Notes: generated from the sequence alone by a model not told the origin. 64,000 nucleotides of DNA from CAZKWG01 sp964615375 (GCA_964615375.1 CAZTOW010000028.1:1-64000), one strand, 5' to 3'. Counted from the stretch's first letter, positions 33,280-42,510 are shown. Numbers and translations: made by a program.

Positions 33280-34113
33280 ATGAGGTCCGCCCTCCTGCTC
33301 GGCTGGCTCTGCGCATGCGGCCCGGCGCCCTCCCCGGAGCCCGCCGCCGCCGAGGCGCTCGCCCCCGCGCCCACCCCGCCGCTGGCCGAGGCCCTCTACG
33401 GCGGAGAGCTGGGGGATCAGGCCGAGCCGCTGGGGGATCGCGTGCGCGTCCTCGTGTGGCTGCGCGCGCTCGATCTCACGCCTGAGGAGCTGGAGGCGCT
33501 GCGTCAGGCGAGCCTGCGGGTGCGGGCGGCGGAGCGGGCGGCGCGCGAGGCTCGGGCGGCGACGGGCGCGGACGAGCAGGCCCGGCTCACCCCGATCTAC
33601 GCGGAGCTGGCCCGGACCCTCGCGTCCGGGTCGCCGTCCGACGCCCAGGCCAGCGCCGCCAGCGCCGCGCTCACCGAGGCCCGCCGCGGCCTCCCCGACC
33701 CCCGGGCGGCGCGCGCGGCCTGGATCCGCGGGGCCCTGGACGAGGCCGAGCGCTGGGCCGTGACCCTCGACGAGCGCCAGCGGGCGGGCATGGCGTCGGC
33801 CCTCTTCTTCCTGCGCAAGAAGGTCTCCGCCGACCTCACGCCCGAGCTCTACACCGACCTGCTCGGCCAGCCCTGGCAGGCCGGTGACTTCGCCAGCCTC
33901 CGCCGCAGCCGCTCGGGGGCCCAGGAGCACCTGGACGTGGGCGCCCTGTTCACCCTGGAGGGCGGGCGCACCGATCTCACCGAGAACCTCGACGGCCTCA
34001 AGCTCACCGTGCTGGTCGCCGTCGCGCTGGCCCACCCCGACCTCGCGCCCTCGGTGGAGGTGCTCCAGGGCCGCCGCGACCCGCTCGACCTCACGAGCCC
34101 GCCGGCGCCGTGA
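33280..34113 (+). CDS. Helical lipoprotein, function unknown
   Basis: A 277-residue protein with a signal peptide ending in LCACG (lipidated Cys near residue 12-14), an Ala/Pro linker and an Ala/Arg/Glu-rich all-helical body (about 60-270). No known motif is seen. It overlaps the next gene by GTGA, so it is co-translated with the GT-C-like membrane protein and may assist it. Confidence 0.65.
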   Translation: MRSALLLGWLCACGPAPSPEPAAAEALAPAPTPPLAEALYGGELGDQAEPLGDRVRVLVWLRALDLTPEELEALRQASLRVRAAERAAREARAATGADEQARLTPIYAELARTLASGSPSDAQASAASAALTEARRGLPDPRAARAAWIRGALDEAERWAVTLDERQRAGMASALFFLRKKVSADLTPELYTDLLGQPWQAGDFASLRRSRSGAQEHLDVGALFTLEGGRTDLTENLDGLKLTVLVAVALAHPDLAPSVEVLQGRRDPLDLTSPPAP

Positions 34114-36254
34114 GCGGGCGCGCGCGCTGGCTGGCCCTGGGCGCGATCTACGCGCTGGCGGCGGTGATCTTCACCTGGCCCATGCCCGCCCGGCTCGGCA
34201 CCCACCTCTGGGGAGACCGCTTCGACGCCTGGACCACGCTGTGGCTCATTGGCCAGCTCGCCGAGCTCCTGGACCGCCCGGCGGCGTGGACGGATCGCAT
34301 CCTGTACCCGATGGGCTACGACCTGTGGAGCTTCGGGCACCTCGCGCTCCAGGCGATGGCCGCGCCCTTCGTGCGGCTGGGGCTGGGGCCGGTCGCCGCC
34401 TACAACCTGCTGGCGCTGGGCAGCCTGGTCTTCAGCGCCCTCTCCGCGCATGCGCTGGGCGAGACGATCGCGCACGAGGCCGAGCCGCGCGGGCGACTCC
34501 TGGCCGGGGCCCTGGCGGCCACCGTCTTCACCTACAACCCCTACCTGTACGGCGAGCTGCGCGCGGGCTGCCTGGAGCTGGTGGCGGCCGGCTTCCTGCC
34601 CCTCTTCCTCCGGGCGCTGATCCAGCTCTCCCGAGGCCCGGATCGGGGGGGCGTGCTGCGGGCGGGCCTGCTGCTGGCGATCACGGGGCCCTTCAACTGG
34701 TACTACGCGCTGTTCTCCGGGATGCTGGGCGTGGGCTTCCTGCTGTGGCAGGCCGCGCTGCGGCGCTGGCGGGCGGCCCTGGCGACGCTGCTGGCCCTGG
34801 GCCTCGGTCTGGCCCTGGTCTCGCCCCTCATCCCGCTGGTCCGCCGCGAGACCCCCACGCGCGAGCCCATCAGCGCCGAGCAGTTCGCCCCCGAGCGCTG
34901 GGCGAGGGCCCGCGAGATCGCCGACGGGAGCGCGCCGCTCGCCGGCATCACCGAGCAGGATCTCCTGGACCTGGACGCCATCCAGGTGGTGCTGAACTCG
35001 ACCACGGGCGCCGCCCTGCTGGCCATGGACTTCCCCACCAACCCGCTGGAGAGCACGCCGGGGCGGCTGGCCTGGGCGCTGGGACTGGCCGGGCTGGCGG
35101 CGGCCGGGCGGCGCGGGCTCCCCCTGCTCGGCCTCGCCCTCGGGTTCACGGTGCTCACGCTGGGGCCCTACGCGCTCATCGACCAGAGCCCGCCCATCTC
35201 GGCCTGGTCCCTCGATCATCCCCTGCCCTACGCCTGGCTCTACAACCACGCGCCCCTCTTCTCCAAGGGCTACCGGCCCTACCGCATCGGCGTCATCGTG
35301 CTGACCACGCTGGCCGCGCTGGCCGCCTCCGGGGCCGCCCGGTTGGTGTCCGAGCGGGGCGCGCGCGGTGCCCTCGCCTTCGCCGCGCTCGCCCTCGGCG
35401 TCGGCGCCAGCCAGCCCCACTGGGTCGAGGGCCGCCCCGCACAGGGCGCGCTCTCCGACGCCCGCGTGCCCCCCGCCTACGGCCGGCTGGCCGGGCGCCA
35501 GGGCGCCCTCATCGAGCTCCCGCTCCAGTACCAGCCCCTCTCCGTCGCCGCCGCCTCGGCCCAGGCGGCCCAGCTGCTGCACCGGCGCCCGATGCTCAAC
35601 TGCAACCAGCTCATCCGGCGCACCGACCTGGCCACCTTCCAGCGCTATGTCGGCGACAACGCGCTGCTGACCTCCCTGCTGGACCTCGCCCGCCAGCCCG
35701 GCCCCTGGACCTGGTCGGGCCAGGACGCGCGGCGGCTGATTCAGGACGGCTTCCGCGATCTCGTCGTGCGCACCACGCTGCCCGAGGAGCAGGAGCACCT
35801 CGCCGGGCACCAGGAGGCGGCCAGCCAGCTCGGGCTCGCCGCGCTGCGCATGCTGGAGGACGCGTTTGGCGCTCCCTGGTTGGACGAGGGCGGGCTCCTG
35901 GCATTCGAGCTCCGCGACCCGGGTCCGGGAGAGCGGAACTTCTCGGCGGATCGGGTGGAGGGTCTGGACTCGCCCTGGGCGGAGCTCGGGCTGCCGCTGA
36001 CCCTCCAGGAAGGCCAGAGCCTCCACCTCGGGGCGGGCGAGGGCGGGCTGCGGCGCGCCGGGGTCTGGGTGCGCGTGGCGGAGGGTCGGGCGAGCCTGGA
36101 GCTCACTCAAGGCCAGCGGCGCGCCACCGCGGAGATCCTCCCCGGCGGCTGGACCTGGGCGCGCGTGGAGGGTGACCCCGGGCTGGAGGCCTGGAGCCTG
36201 CGCCTACGCGGCCCCGCCCGCCTGGAGCTGGCCCGCCCCGAGGTGGAGCGGTGA
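34110..36254 (+). CDS. Polytopic membrane protein, GT-C-like, paralogue of 38924 and 59548
   Basis: A 714-residue protein with about ten membrane helices in the first 430 residues. The early loop GDRFDAWTTLW carries an Asp likely to be catalytic in the GT-C fold. A soluble C-terminal part starts with GALIELPLQY. The same order (acidic first loop, helices, then a GxxLELPL-type strand) is seen in the genes at 38924 and 59548. It probably transfers sugars from polyprenyl donors at the outer face of the inner membrane. GTG start overlapping the upstream stop; GTGA overlap with the next gene. Confidence 0.72.
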   Translation: MSGRARWLALGAIYALAAVIFTWPMPARLGTHLWGDRFDAWTTLWLIGQLAELLDRPAAWTDRILYPMGYDLWSFGHLALQAMAAPFVRLGLGPVAAYNLLALGSLVFSALSAHALGETIAHEAEPRGRLLAGALAATVFTYNPYLYGELRAGCLELVAAGFLPLFLRALIQLSRGPDRGGVLRAGLLLAITGPFNWYYALFSGMLGVGFLLWQAALRRWRAALATLLALGLGLALVSPLIPLVRRETPTREPISAEQFAPERWARAREIADGSAPLAGITEQDLLDLDAIQVVLNSTTGAALLAMDFPTNPLESTPGRLAWALGLAGLAAAGRRGLPLLGLALGFTVLTLGPYALIDQSPPISAWSLDHPLPYAWLYNHAPLFSKGYRPYRIGVIVLTTLAALAASGAARLVSERGARGALAFAALALGVGASQPHWVEGRPAQGALSDARVPPAYGRLAGRQGALIELPLQYQPLSVAAASAQAAQLLHRRPMLNCNQLIRRTDLATFQRYVGDNALLTSLLDLARQPGPWTWSGQDARRLIQDGFRDLVVRTTLPEEQEHLAGHQEAASQLGLAALRMLEDAFGAPWLDEGGLLAFELRDPGPGERNFSADRVEGLDSPWAELGLPLTLQEGQSLHLGAGEGGLRRAGVWVRVAEGRASLELTQGQRRATAEILPGGWTWARVEGDPGLEAWSLRLRGPARLELARPEVER

Positions 36255-36937
36255 GGGCCGCCGCGCGCGGCCTGCTGGCCCTCGGCCTCGCGCTGGGCTG
36301 GTGGGGCGGGCTCGTGCCCGATCTGGTGGCCTCGCTCCAGGCCCGCCGCGCCCAGGAGCGCGTGGAGCCCCAGACCCTGGCCCTGGCCAGCGCGCTCGCC
36401 TCCGCCCGGCCCTCCCTGCTGCCCGAGGGGGCGGAGGCCGCCCGCGCCCGCGCCCTGCTCGCCGAGGCCAGCTTCGACCTCGCCCTGGAGCGGGCCTGGA
36501 CGCTGCGCGCCGGCACCGTGCTCAACCCCGCCCAGCGCGCCGACGCCCCGCCCGCGCCCGAGCGCCCGCGGGCCCGACATCAACCCTGGATGGACCCCGA
36601 GCTCCCCGCCCTGCTCGCCGCGCTGGGCGAGGCCCAGGGCTGGGAGGCCGTGGCCCTGCCCGACCCTCCCCCCTTCGACCCCTGGCCCGGGGTGGAGCCC
36701 CGCCGCCGCGCCGAGCGCCTGCGCGCGCTGGCGCCCACGCTCTCGCCCGAGCAGGCCCACGTCATCGCCGGCCTCGCCCTGGAGGCGACCCTGGCCGCCA
36801 GCCGGCGCGCCCAGGCGGAGGAGGCGCTGCGGGCGCTGATGGACCCCGCCCTGGTGCGCATGGCCGCCCGGCTCCCCGGCAAGGAGGCCCACGTGACCGC
36901 GGCCCTGGACACCCTCGCGGCGCGCTCCCGCGAGTGA
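36251..36937 (+). CDS. Hypothetical helical protein with N-terminal anchor
   Basis: A 228-residue protein with a hydrophobic N-terminal helix (about 6-25, signal anchor or signal peptide) and an Ala/Arg/Glu/Leu-rich helical body. Motif-free. Translationally coupled to the GT-C-like gene before it (GTGA). It could be an accessory of the same surface-glycan or export process; nothing more can be said. Confidence 0.6.
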   Translation: MRAAARGLLALGLALGWWGGLVPDLVASLQARRAQERVEPQTLALASALASARPSLLPEGAEAARARALLAEASFDLALERAWTLRAGTVLNPAQRADAPPAPERPRARHQPWMDPELPALLAALGEAQGWEAVALPDPPPFDPWPGVEPRRRAERLRALAPTLSPEQAHVIAGLALEATLAASRRAQAEEALRALMDPALVRMAARLPGKEAHVTAALDTLAARSRE

Positions 36938-36943
36938 TATGCT
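36938..36943 (+). promoter_or_regulatory. Candidate -10 element TATGCT for the Uma2-like gene
   Basis: TATGCT immediately follows the stop codon of the upstream gene. It is six bases before the ATG at 36950, the spacing seen at the other candidate leaderless genes. Confidence 0.45.
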
Positions 36944-36949
36944 CTCTGT

Positions 36950-37792
36950 ATGTCCGCCTCAGCCCGTCTCGATCCCGCGCGTGGCCCCTTCGTGGCGTCG
37001 CACGTCAACGAGGGGAGCCGCTACGAGCTCTCCCGTGGGCACGCGATCTACTGCGCTCCTGCGGGGGGCAGGCACTCCGCCGGCAGCTCGCGCGGGGTGG
37101 AGATCATCGCCACCGACCCGAAGGTGAAGAGCGCCGGGGTGGACCCAGGCTTCAGCCCGGAGCCGGGCACGCTCCGCGCCCCGGACGTGGCCCCCCTCCC
37201 CGACGAGCGGGCGGGCTGGCTCCCCGGGGCACCTCCACTGGCGGTGGAGTTCGCCGGACAGGGTCAGGACGAGGCGGATCTCCAGACGAAGATCCGCGAG
37301 CTCCTCGACGCGGGCACCCAGCAGATCTGGGTGGTGCGCCTGGTCGGGCCGCCCCGGGTAGAGGTCCACACCCCCGACGAGCCGCTTCGCCTCGCCTTCC
37401 CCGGGCAGGAGCTCACCGCGCCCGGGGTGCTCGAGCTGCCCGTCCCCGTGACGGCCTTCTTCGACCAGGAGGCGGCGCATGCCGTCGCCCTGCGCAACCT
37501 GCTGAGGCGCCTGGGCTTCGAGAGCCTGGAGGAGGTCGCCGCGCGCGGCCGGTCCGAGGGCAAGGCCGAGGGCAAGGCCGAGGGCAAGGCCGAGGGCAAG
37601 ACCGAAGGCAAGGTCGAGGGCAAGGCCGAGGCCATCCTGCTCGTCCTGGAGGCCCGCGGGCTCCCGGCCCCCGACGCCCTCCGCGCCCGCGTGCTGGCCT
37701 GCCGGGATGAGGCCCAGCTGGGCGTCTGGACCGCCCGCGCCGCCCGCGCCGAGCACCTCCGCGACGTGTTCCCCGACGAGGAAGAACTGTGA
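36950..37792 (+). CDS. Uma2-type (DUF820-like) PD-(D/E)XK fold protein with GKAE repeats
   Basis: A 280-residue protein. The core resembles the Uma2 nuclease-fold family: RAPDVAPL supplies the Asp, LAVEFAG the acidic strand (usually VEV), then a helix with TKIRELLDAGTQQIWVV. After the core there is a run of EGKA-type tetrapeptides (about residues 203-226) predicted as a charged helix, and a helical C terminus. Uma2-like proteins are abundant in bacteria with unknown roles, possibly transposon-related. It overlaps the following lipoprotein gene by GTGA. Confidence 0.72.
   Translation: MSASARLDPARGPFVASHVNEGSRYELSRGHAIYCAPAGGRHSAGSSRGVEIIATDPKVKSAGVDPGFSPEPGTLRAPDVAPLPDERAGWLPGAPPLAVEFAGQGQDEADLQTKIRELLDAGTQQIWVVRLVGPPRVEVHTPDEPLRLAFPGQELTAPGVLELPVPVTAFFDQEAAHAVALRNLLRRLGFESLEEVAARGRSEGKAEGKAEGKAEGKTEGKVEGKAEAILLVLEARGLPAPDALRARVLACRDEAQLGVWTARAARAEHLRDVFPDEEEL
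37557..37630 (+). repeat. 12-base tandem repeat encoding EGKA units
   Basis: Six consecutive copies of GAGGGCAAGGCC with a few substitutions (ACC, GTC, GAA) encode Glu-Gly-Lys-Ala/Thr/Val units inside the Uma2-like protein. It is a slippage-prone array within a coding region. Confidence 0.8.
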
Positions 37793-38373
37793 GAAACTGG
37801 CTCCTGATGCTCTCCGGCGCGCTCATGGGCGCCGCGCTCGCTCACACGCTCAGCGCCTGCAAGCGTGACAAGACCGACTGCGCCGACGTGCGCTGCGACT
37901 ACACCCACGTCACGTTGAGCGTGGTCGACGCCGAAGGCGACGAGAGCTACGCCACGAAGCTCACCTACACCTTCTGGCCCTACGGCAAGGGCTCCACGAA
38001 GATGTCCGAGGACGAGGCCGAGGACGCCGGCTACGACCTCGAGGAGAACCGCAAGGCCCACTGCCTCTCCGAGGACGACGAGGAGTGCGCGCTGTGGGTC
38101 GCGGACGCGGGCTTCGGCGAGTACGTCTTCACGGGCGTGCTGGCCGGGGACGACGAGGAGGATCCGACCTACACCGTGACCTGCAAGGTCTCGATCCCCA
38201 TCCCGGCGAGCAGCGAGAACGAGGACTGCTGCGGGCTGGTCGCCACCGAGGAGACGGACCTGCTGCTGGACCCGGACGGCGATCTGCCCAGCGACACGGC
38301 CGACACCGCCAGCGCGAGCGCCGCCGACACCGGCGCCACCGACGCGATCCCGGACTGCGACGACCTGATCTAG
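37789..38373 (+). CDS. Acidic lipoprotein, function unknown
   Basis: A 194-residue protein. The signal peptide ends in the lipobox LSAC (Cys24). The mature part is rich in Asp/Glu and has several cysteines, including a CC pair (DCCGL). The C-terminal tail is an Asp/Thr/Ala linker like those of other surface lipoproteins here. GTG start overlapping the Uma2-like gene. Convergent with, and overlapping by four bases, the gene at 38370. No family is recognised. Confidence 0.68.
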   Translation: MRNWLLMLSGALMGAALAHTLSACKRDKTDCADVRCDYTHVTLSVVDAEGDESYATKLTYTFWPYGKGSTKMSEDEAEDAGYDLEENRKAHCLSEDDEECALWVADAGFGEYVFTGVLAGDDEEDPTYTVTCKVSIPIPASSENEDCCGLVATEETDLLLDPDGDLPSDTADTASASAADTGATDAIPDCDDLI

Positions 38374-38927
38374 GCGGCCCGCGTCGTCCGCGTCAGCATG
38401 AACCAGGCGCCCATGCGCTTGCCGCCCTTCTCCGCGGCGCCGATCGTGCAGTCGCGCGAGACCCGCCGCATGCGGTCGATCATGAAGCCGTAGACCAGCC
38501 GCGAGAAGCCCTTCTCGTTGGGCACGAGCGGCGGGAAGACCTCAGGCTTCGTGGGCGGCACGAGGTTGTAGTCGATGACGACGTTCTGGCCGTCGTGCCG
38601 GACCGTGAAGTGGCCCGGGCCCGTGAGCGGCTGCAGGGTCTGGTGGTTGTAGCCCTGCACCCGGCCCTCGAAGCGCACGAAGCGCTTCTGGAAGGTCGTG
38701 AACGCCGGCAGCGAGTTCTGGCCCTCGTGGATGACGACCTCGCCCTCCTCCCCGGCGTACCAGTCCACCGTGAGCGGACCACCCTGCTCGGCGAGGTCGA
38801 AGAGGCGGCGGAGCTGGGAGCGCCCGAGCCCGCGCATCCAGTTGACGCGCGCGTCGTGATCGAGGGCGTCGAGCGCCTCGGTGATGGGGGCCAGGGAGTC
38901 GGTGAGCGTGGGCAGCGGAGGGGTCAT
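38370..38927 (-). CDS. Conserved-looking hypothetical cytosolic protein
   Basis: A 185-residue soluble protein with a helical N terminus (WMRGLGRSQLRRLFDLAE) and a beta-rich middle carrying VRHDGQNVVIDYNLVP. Its composition is balanced, unlike the lipoproteins around it. Its ATG overlaps the stop of the GT-C-like gene (ATGA). No catalytic motif is recognised. Confidence 0.65.
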   Translation of the reverse strand: MTPPLPTLTDSLAPITEALDALDHDARVNWMRGLGRSQLRRLFDLAEQGGPLTVDWYAGEEGEVVIHEGQNSLPAFTTFQKRFVRFEGRVQGYNHQTLQPLTGPGHFTVRHDGQNVVIDYNLVPPTKPEVFPPLVPNEKGFSRLVYGFMIDRMRRVSRDCTIGAAEKGGKRMGAWFMLTRTTRAA

Positions 38928-40690
38928 CGGATCAGCGTATCCCGGCGGTCCCGCGTCATGTAGACGCGATGCGCGCCCGCGTCGTGGGCCTGGGCCTCGC
39001 CCACCACGATGTCCAGGAGCGTGGTCACCTTCTCGCGGAGCGCGGGCGGGTAGAGCTCGCCGTGGACCACGATCGCGATGAGGCCCTGCGCCTCCAGCGC
39101 GCGCAGGCCGACCACGAGATCCAGGGTGGGGAGCGCGGGCGGCAGCGTGTCCAGCGAGCTGCGCTCCAGGTTCAGGAGCGCCTGTCCCAGCCGGTTGCCG
39201 GCCAGCGCCCGCGGGGTGGGATCGTTGAGGCCATAGGGCACCCGCCGCCCGTGCCAGGCCTGCAGCCAGGCGTAGCGGCTCCGGGCCAGCACCTGCAGGC
39301 TGATGGGCAGGTCGAGGACGGCCTCGTCGCCCTCGTCCGGGGGGGCCTGGAGCGCGGCCCGCTCGCCGCCCGGCAGCGCCCAGTCCAACCCCGCGTCGGA
39401 GACCGGCAGGGGCAGCACCGCCGGCGAGAGCAGGGCCAGCTCCAGCAGCCAGCCCGCCCCGAGCCCCGCCGCCCAGGGCCCCGGCCGCCGCCGCGAGGCC
39501 ACGAAGCCCGCCGCCAGCATCGCCAGGCAGAGCGAGAGCGGCACGGCGAAGCGGAAGGCGTGGCTGATGCGCGAGAAGACGGGCAGCCCGGTCAGCAGGG
39601 CCAGGAAGGGCAGCGGGACCGGGCGATCTCCGGGCAGGCTCGCGTAGCTCCCCGCCACGTAGAGGTAGGGGCCCAGCGCCAGCGCGAAGGCCACCAGCGC
39701 CCCCGCCGCCCAGGGCCTCAGCGCTGGGAGCTCTCCCGGTCGTCGCCAGGCCCGCGCCAGCGCCGCCCCCGCGGCCAGGAGCGGGATCCAGCCCACGTAG
39801 ACCACGACGATCAGCGCCTCGTCGAAGAGCTCGCGCAGGTCCGGGCTGTAGTGGCGCCCCGGCCGGAAGAAGGAGAGCAGGTCCACCATGTTGTGGCCGG
39901 TGAGCGTCAGCGCGACGAAGCCCTCCTCCCGCGTGACCAGCGCGTCCTCGGCCGAGAGGGTGGCGTCGAACAGGAGCAGGGCCGGGCCGGCGACCGCCAG
40001 CAGCGCGATCCCGAAGCCCAGGAGCCCGCGCCAGGCCAGGGGCCGCAGCCAGAATCGAGGCTGCTCCACCGCCCGCGTGATCAGGATCGTCGCCACGAAG
40101 AGGCCCGAGAACAACCCGTAGTAGAAGCTCGCCAGGGCGGAGGCCCCCAGCGCCGCGCCGGCCAGGGCTCCCCGGCGGGGGCTGGGATCCTCCAGGAGTC
40201 GAAGCGTGGCCAGCACCGCGAGCGGCAGCCAGCCCACGCCCGCGGTCTCCGAGATCCCGTCGTAGATCTGGCCCAGCAGGTGCGGGGTGGTGGCGTAGAG
40301 CAGGCCCGCCAGCAGGGCCGCCGCCTCCGGCCAGAAGCGCCGCGCCAGCAGATATGCGCCCAGACCCGCCAGGGCGACGTTCAGGACGACGCCGAGGTTG
40401 TACGCCAGCACAGGCCCGCCGAGGAGCTGCACCGGGAGGGTGAGCAGGGCCCCGAACAGATCGATGAAGTAGAGGCTGCCGCCCTCGGGCCAGGCCAGTC
40501 CCGGCGCCTCGAAGGGCGAGCGCCCCTCCAGGAGCCGACCGGCGACGTGCCAGTAGCCCCAGAGGTGGTTGTAGGTGTCGGTCTCGGGGTGCCCGAGCGC
40601 CCAGCGCGCAGGATCACGCAGCGCGGGCGCGGCGAGCGCGAGCCCCAGGCCGAGGTAGAGCAGCGCGGCGGTCGGCACAGGGCGGCGCAT
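38924..40690 (-). CDS. Polytopic membrane protein, GT-C-like
   Basis: A 588-residue protein with about eleven membrane helices. The first periplasmic loop GHPETDTYNHLWGYWHV has an acidic pair typical of GT-C glycosyltransferases. After the helices, a soluble tail starts with a DEAVLDLPISL strand, equivalent to the LELPL strand in the paralogues at 34110 and 59548. Probable polyprenyl-linked sugar transferase. First gene of a two-gene unit with 38370. Confidence 0.72.
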   Translation of the reverse strand: MRRPVPTAALLYLGLGLALAAPALRDPARWALGHPETDTYNHLWGYWHVAGRLLEGRSPFEAPGLAWPEGGSLYFIDLFGALLTLPVQLLGGPVLAYNLGVVLNVALAGLGAYLLARRFWPEAAALLAGLLYATTPHLLGQIYDGISETAGVGWLPLAVLATLRLLEDPSPRRGALAGAALGASALASFYYGLFSGLFVATILITRAVEQPRFWLRPLAWRGLLGFGIALLAVAGPALLLFDATLSAEDALVTREEGFVALTLTGHNMVDLLSFFRPGRHYSPDLRELFDEALIVVVYVGWIPLLAAGAALARAWRRPGELPALRPWAAGALVAFALALGPYLYVAGSYASLPGDRPVPLPFLALLTGLPVFSRISHAFRFAVPLSLCLAMLAAGFVASRRRPGPWAAGLGAGWLLELALLSPAVLPLPVSDAGLDWALPGGERAALQAPPDEGDEAVLDLPISLQVLARSRYAWLQAWHGRRVPYGLNDPTPRALAGNRLGQALLNLERSSLDTLPPALPTLDLVVGLRALEAQGLIAIVVHGELYPPALREKVTTLLDIVVGEAQAHDAGAHRVYMTRDRRDTLIR

Positions 40691-40714
40691 TCACCGCCCA
40701 GGCTACCACAGGCG

Positions 40715-41464
40715 CTACAGCATCCCCTTCAGCACGTCGTCGGTCAGCCCGTTGGGGTGGCCGCGCCAGACGATCTTGCCGTCCTTGACCACGGCCGCGG
40801 CGGGGATGCCGCTGACCGCGAAGTACTTGGCCAGATCCCCGTTCTCCTTGGCGATGGGGAAGGTGAGCTTGTTCTCGTCGATGAACTTCTGGACGTCGGC
40901 CTCGGTCTTGTCCTTGGTCAGGCGCGTGAGGGCCACGATCTGGACGTCCTTGCCGAAGGTCTTCCACATCCCGGCCTCCATCTCCGGGAGCTCCCGCTTG
41001 CAGTGCGGGCACCAGACCTCCCAGAAGACGAGGACAGTGGGCTTCGAGCTGGCCAGGTTGACCTTGCCCTCACCCTGGAACCACTTCTCCACGGTGAGCG
41101 CGGTCGGGGCCGGCTTGCCCACGATCTCGAGCTCAGACAGCATCTTGCGGGCGCGGGCGGCGGTGGTGGTCGTGCCGTACTTCGTCCCGAAGTCGGCGAT
41201 CTTCGTGCGGACATCCTCGGACTTGCCGGCCTTGGCCAGCTCCTGGATCTCCTTGATGGCGGTCTCGGCCGCGGCCTCGAGCTCGGGGTTGGCCGGGGCG
41301 GCCGGCGCGGCGGAGGGCGAGGGGCGCGAGGAGGCAGGCCGCTTCTCGACCTCCTCCACTTTCTTCTCCAGGGTGACGATGCGCTCTTCGAGCTTCTTGA
41401 CCTGATCTTCGGTGGCACAGCCGGCGAGAAGAAGGGCGGCGAGGGCGAACGGACGGAACGACAT
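40715..41464 (-). CDS. TlpA-like thioredoxin-fold lipoprotein
   Basis: A 249-residue protein when started at 41464, which has GAGG eight bases upstream. The lipobox LLAGC gives Cys16. A short coiled coil (about 20-42) and an Ala/Pro linker precede a helical segment and a thioredoxin domain with the redox motif WCPHC (Cys152, Cys155) and the cis-Pro loop SGIPAAAVV. It probably acts as a periplasmic disulfide reductase; cytochrome c maturation is one possible use given the ccm operon downstream. A longer frame to 41647 has no support. Confidence 0.82.
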   Translation of the reverse strand: MSFRPFALAALLLAGCATEDQVKKLEERIVTLEKKVEEVEKRPASSRPSPSAAPAAPANPELEAAAETAIKEIQELAKAGKSEDVRTKIADFGTKYGTTTTAARARKMLSELEIVGKPAPTALTVEKWFQGEGKVNLASSKPTVLVFWEVWCPHCKRELPEMEAGMWKTFGKDVQIVALTRLTKDKTEADVQKFIDENKLTFPIAKENGDLAKYFAVSGIPAAAVVKDGKIVWRGHPNGLTDDVLKGML

Positions 41465-41600
41465 GATTCTGGCCTCGTGGTTCGGGCAAGTGGTGAGCCA
41501 GGGAAGAACACCTGACCGTCTGACCAACTTCCCTACCCCAATGAGACGGGGACCCGCAAGGACGAAGCCGCCGCACCCCTGAGAACCGCCGAGGACGCCG

Positions 41601-41606
41601 TACCTT
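41601..41606 (+). promoter_or_regulatory. Candidate -10 element TACCTT upstream of nuoJ
   Basis: TACCTTGCGCCCATC here resembles TACCTTGGGCCCATG at 26281. Transcription starting near 41613 would give a leader of about 55-85 bases before nuoJ, suggesting nuoJKLMN has its own promoter. Confidence 0.35.
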
Positions 41607-41668
41607 GCGCCCATCTCTGCGACGGGATACCCCGCCCAGCCAACCACCCGGCAAGCCTGTCACGGGCC

Positions 41669-42199
41669 GTGGCGGGCCTCCCCTCCGAGTTGCCGATGCT
41701 CCTCGCGGTGACCTTCTACCTGTTCGCTCTGCTGGCGGTCCTCTCGGGCTTCGTGGTCGTGACCCGAAGGAACCCCATCGCCTCGGCGGTGGCGCTGGTG
41801 GTGTGCTTCTTCTTCCTGGCCGGACTCTACGTGATGATGGAGGCGCACTTCGTCGCCATCATCCAGGTGCTCGTCTACGCGGGCGCCATCATGGTCCTCT
41901 TCATCTTCGTCATCATGCTGCTGAACCTGCGCGGCGACGGGATGAGGTCGCTGCCCGATCTCGGGACGCGCGCGCTGGCCGGGCTGGGTGTGGCGGGCAT
42001 CACGGGGATGGGCCTGCTGCTGGCGCTGGACGCGCTGCGGGGGACCGAGAGTCAGCCCGCGGCGGAAGGCTTTGGAACCATCGAGCAGGTCGGCCGGGCG
42101 ATGTTCGGCGGCGCCTACCTGCTCCCCTTCGAGGTCGCCAGCGCCCTGCTCACCGTCGCGATGGTGGGCGCGGTCGTCCTCGGGAAGCGGAAGATCTGA
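41669..42199 (+). CDS. nuoJ: NADH-quinone oxidoreductase subunit J
   Basis: 176 residues from GTG 41669, or 167 from ATG 41696, which better matches the family N terminus. Five membrane helices. The conserved Gly/Tyr-rich helix VLVYAGAIMVLFIFVIMLLN, characteristic of NuoJ, is at about 67-86. Part of the proton-translocating membrane arm of complex I. Its stop overlaps the nuoK start (TGATG). Confidence 0.93.
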   Translation: MAGLPSELPMLLAVTFYLFALLAVLSGFVVVTRRNPIASAVALVVCFFFLAGLYVMMEAHFVAIIQVLVYAGAIMVLFIFVIMLLNLRGDGMRSLPDLGTRALAGLGVAGITGMGLLLALDALRGTESQPAAEGFGTIEQVGRAMFGGAYLLPFEVASALLTVAMVGAVVLGKRKI

Positions 42200-42507
42200 T
42201 GGAAAGTGTCGGCCTCTACCCGGTGCTCGCCACGAGCGCGGCGCTCTTCCTCACCGGCCTGGCGGGCGTGCTGACCCGCCGCAACCTGCTCATCGTGCTC
42301 ATGTGCATCGAGCTGATGCTCAACGCGGTGAACCTCGCCTTCGTCGGCTTCGCCCGACACAACGGGCAGGTGGACGGGCAGGTCTTCGCCGTCTTCGTGA
42401 TGGCGGTGGCGGCGGCGGAGGCTGCGGTCGGCCTCGCCCTGGTCATCCTGCTCTTCCGCCACAAGGCGACCGTGGACCTCCAGGACCTCGACGTACTGAA
42501 GGGTTGA
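42199..42507 (+). CDS. nuoK: NADH-quinone oxidoreductase subunit K
   Basis: A 102-residue protein with three membrane helices. The functionally important Glu residues sit in LMCIELMLNAVNL (first) and AAAEAAVGLAL (second), as in MrpC-like NuoK. Normal length. The ATG overlaps the nuoJ stop by one base and nuoL follows after three bases. Confidence 0.95.
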   Translation: MESVGLYPVLATSAALFLTGLAGVLTRRNLLIVLMCIELMLNAVNLAFVGFARHNGQVDGQVFAVFVMAVAAAEAAVGLALVILLFRHKATVDLQDLDVLKG

Positions 42508-42510
42508 GCC

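Noticed and set aside
37557..37630. Short regular repeats resembling a CRISPR-like array
   Set aside because: They are 12-base tandem codon repeats inside the Uma2-like protein, with no spacers. No CRISPR array was seen anywhere in the window.
38969..41515. An 848-codon plus-strand open frame
   Set aside because: It is antisense to the GT-C-like and TlpA-like genes, with a Gln/Arg/Gly/Ala composition typical of shadow frames.
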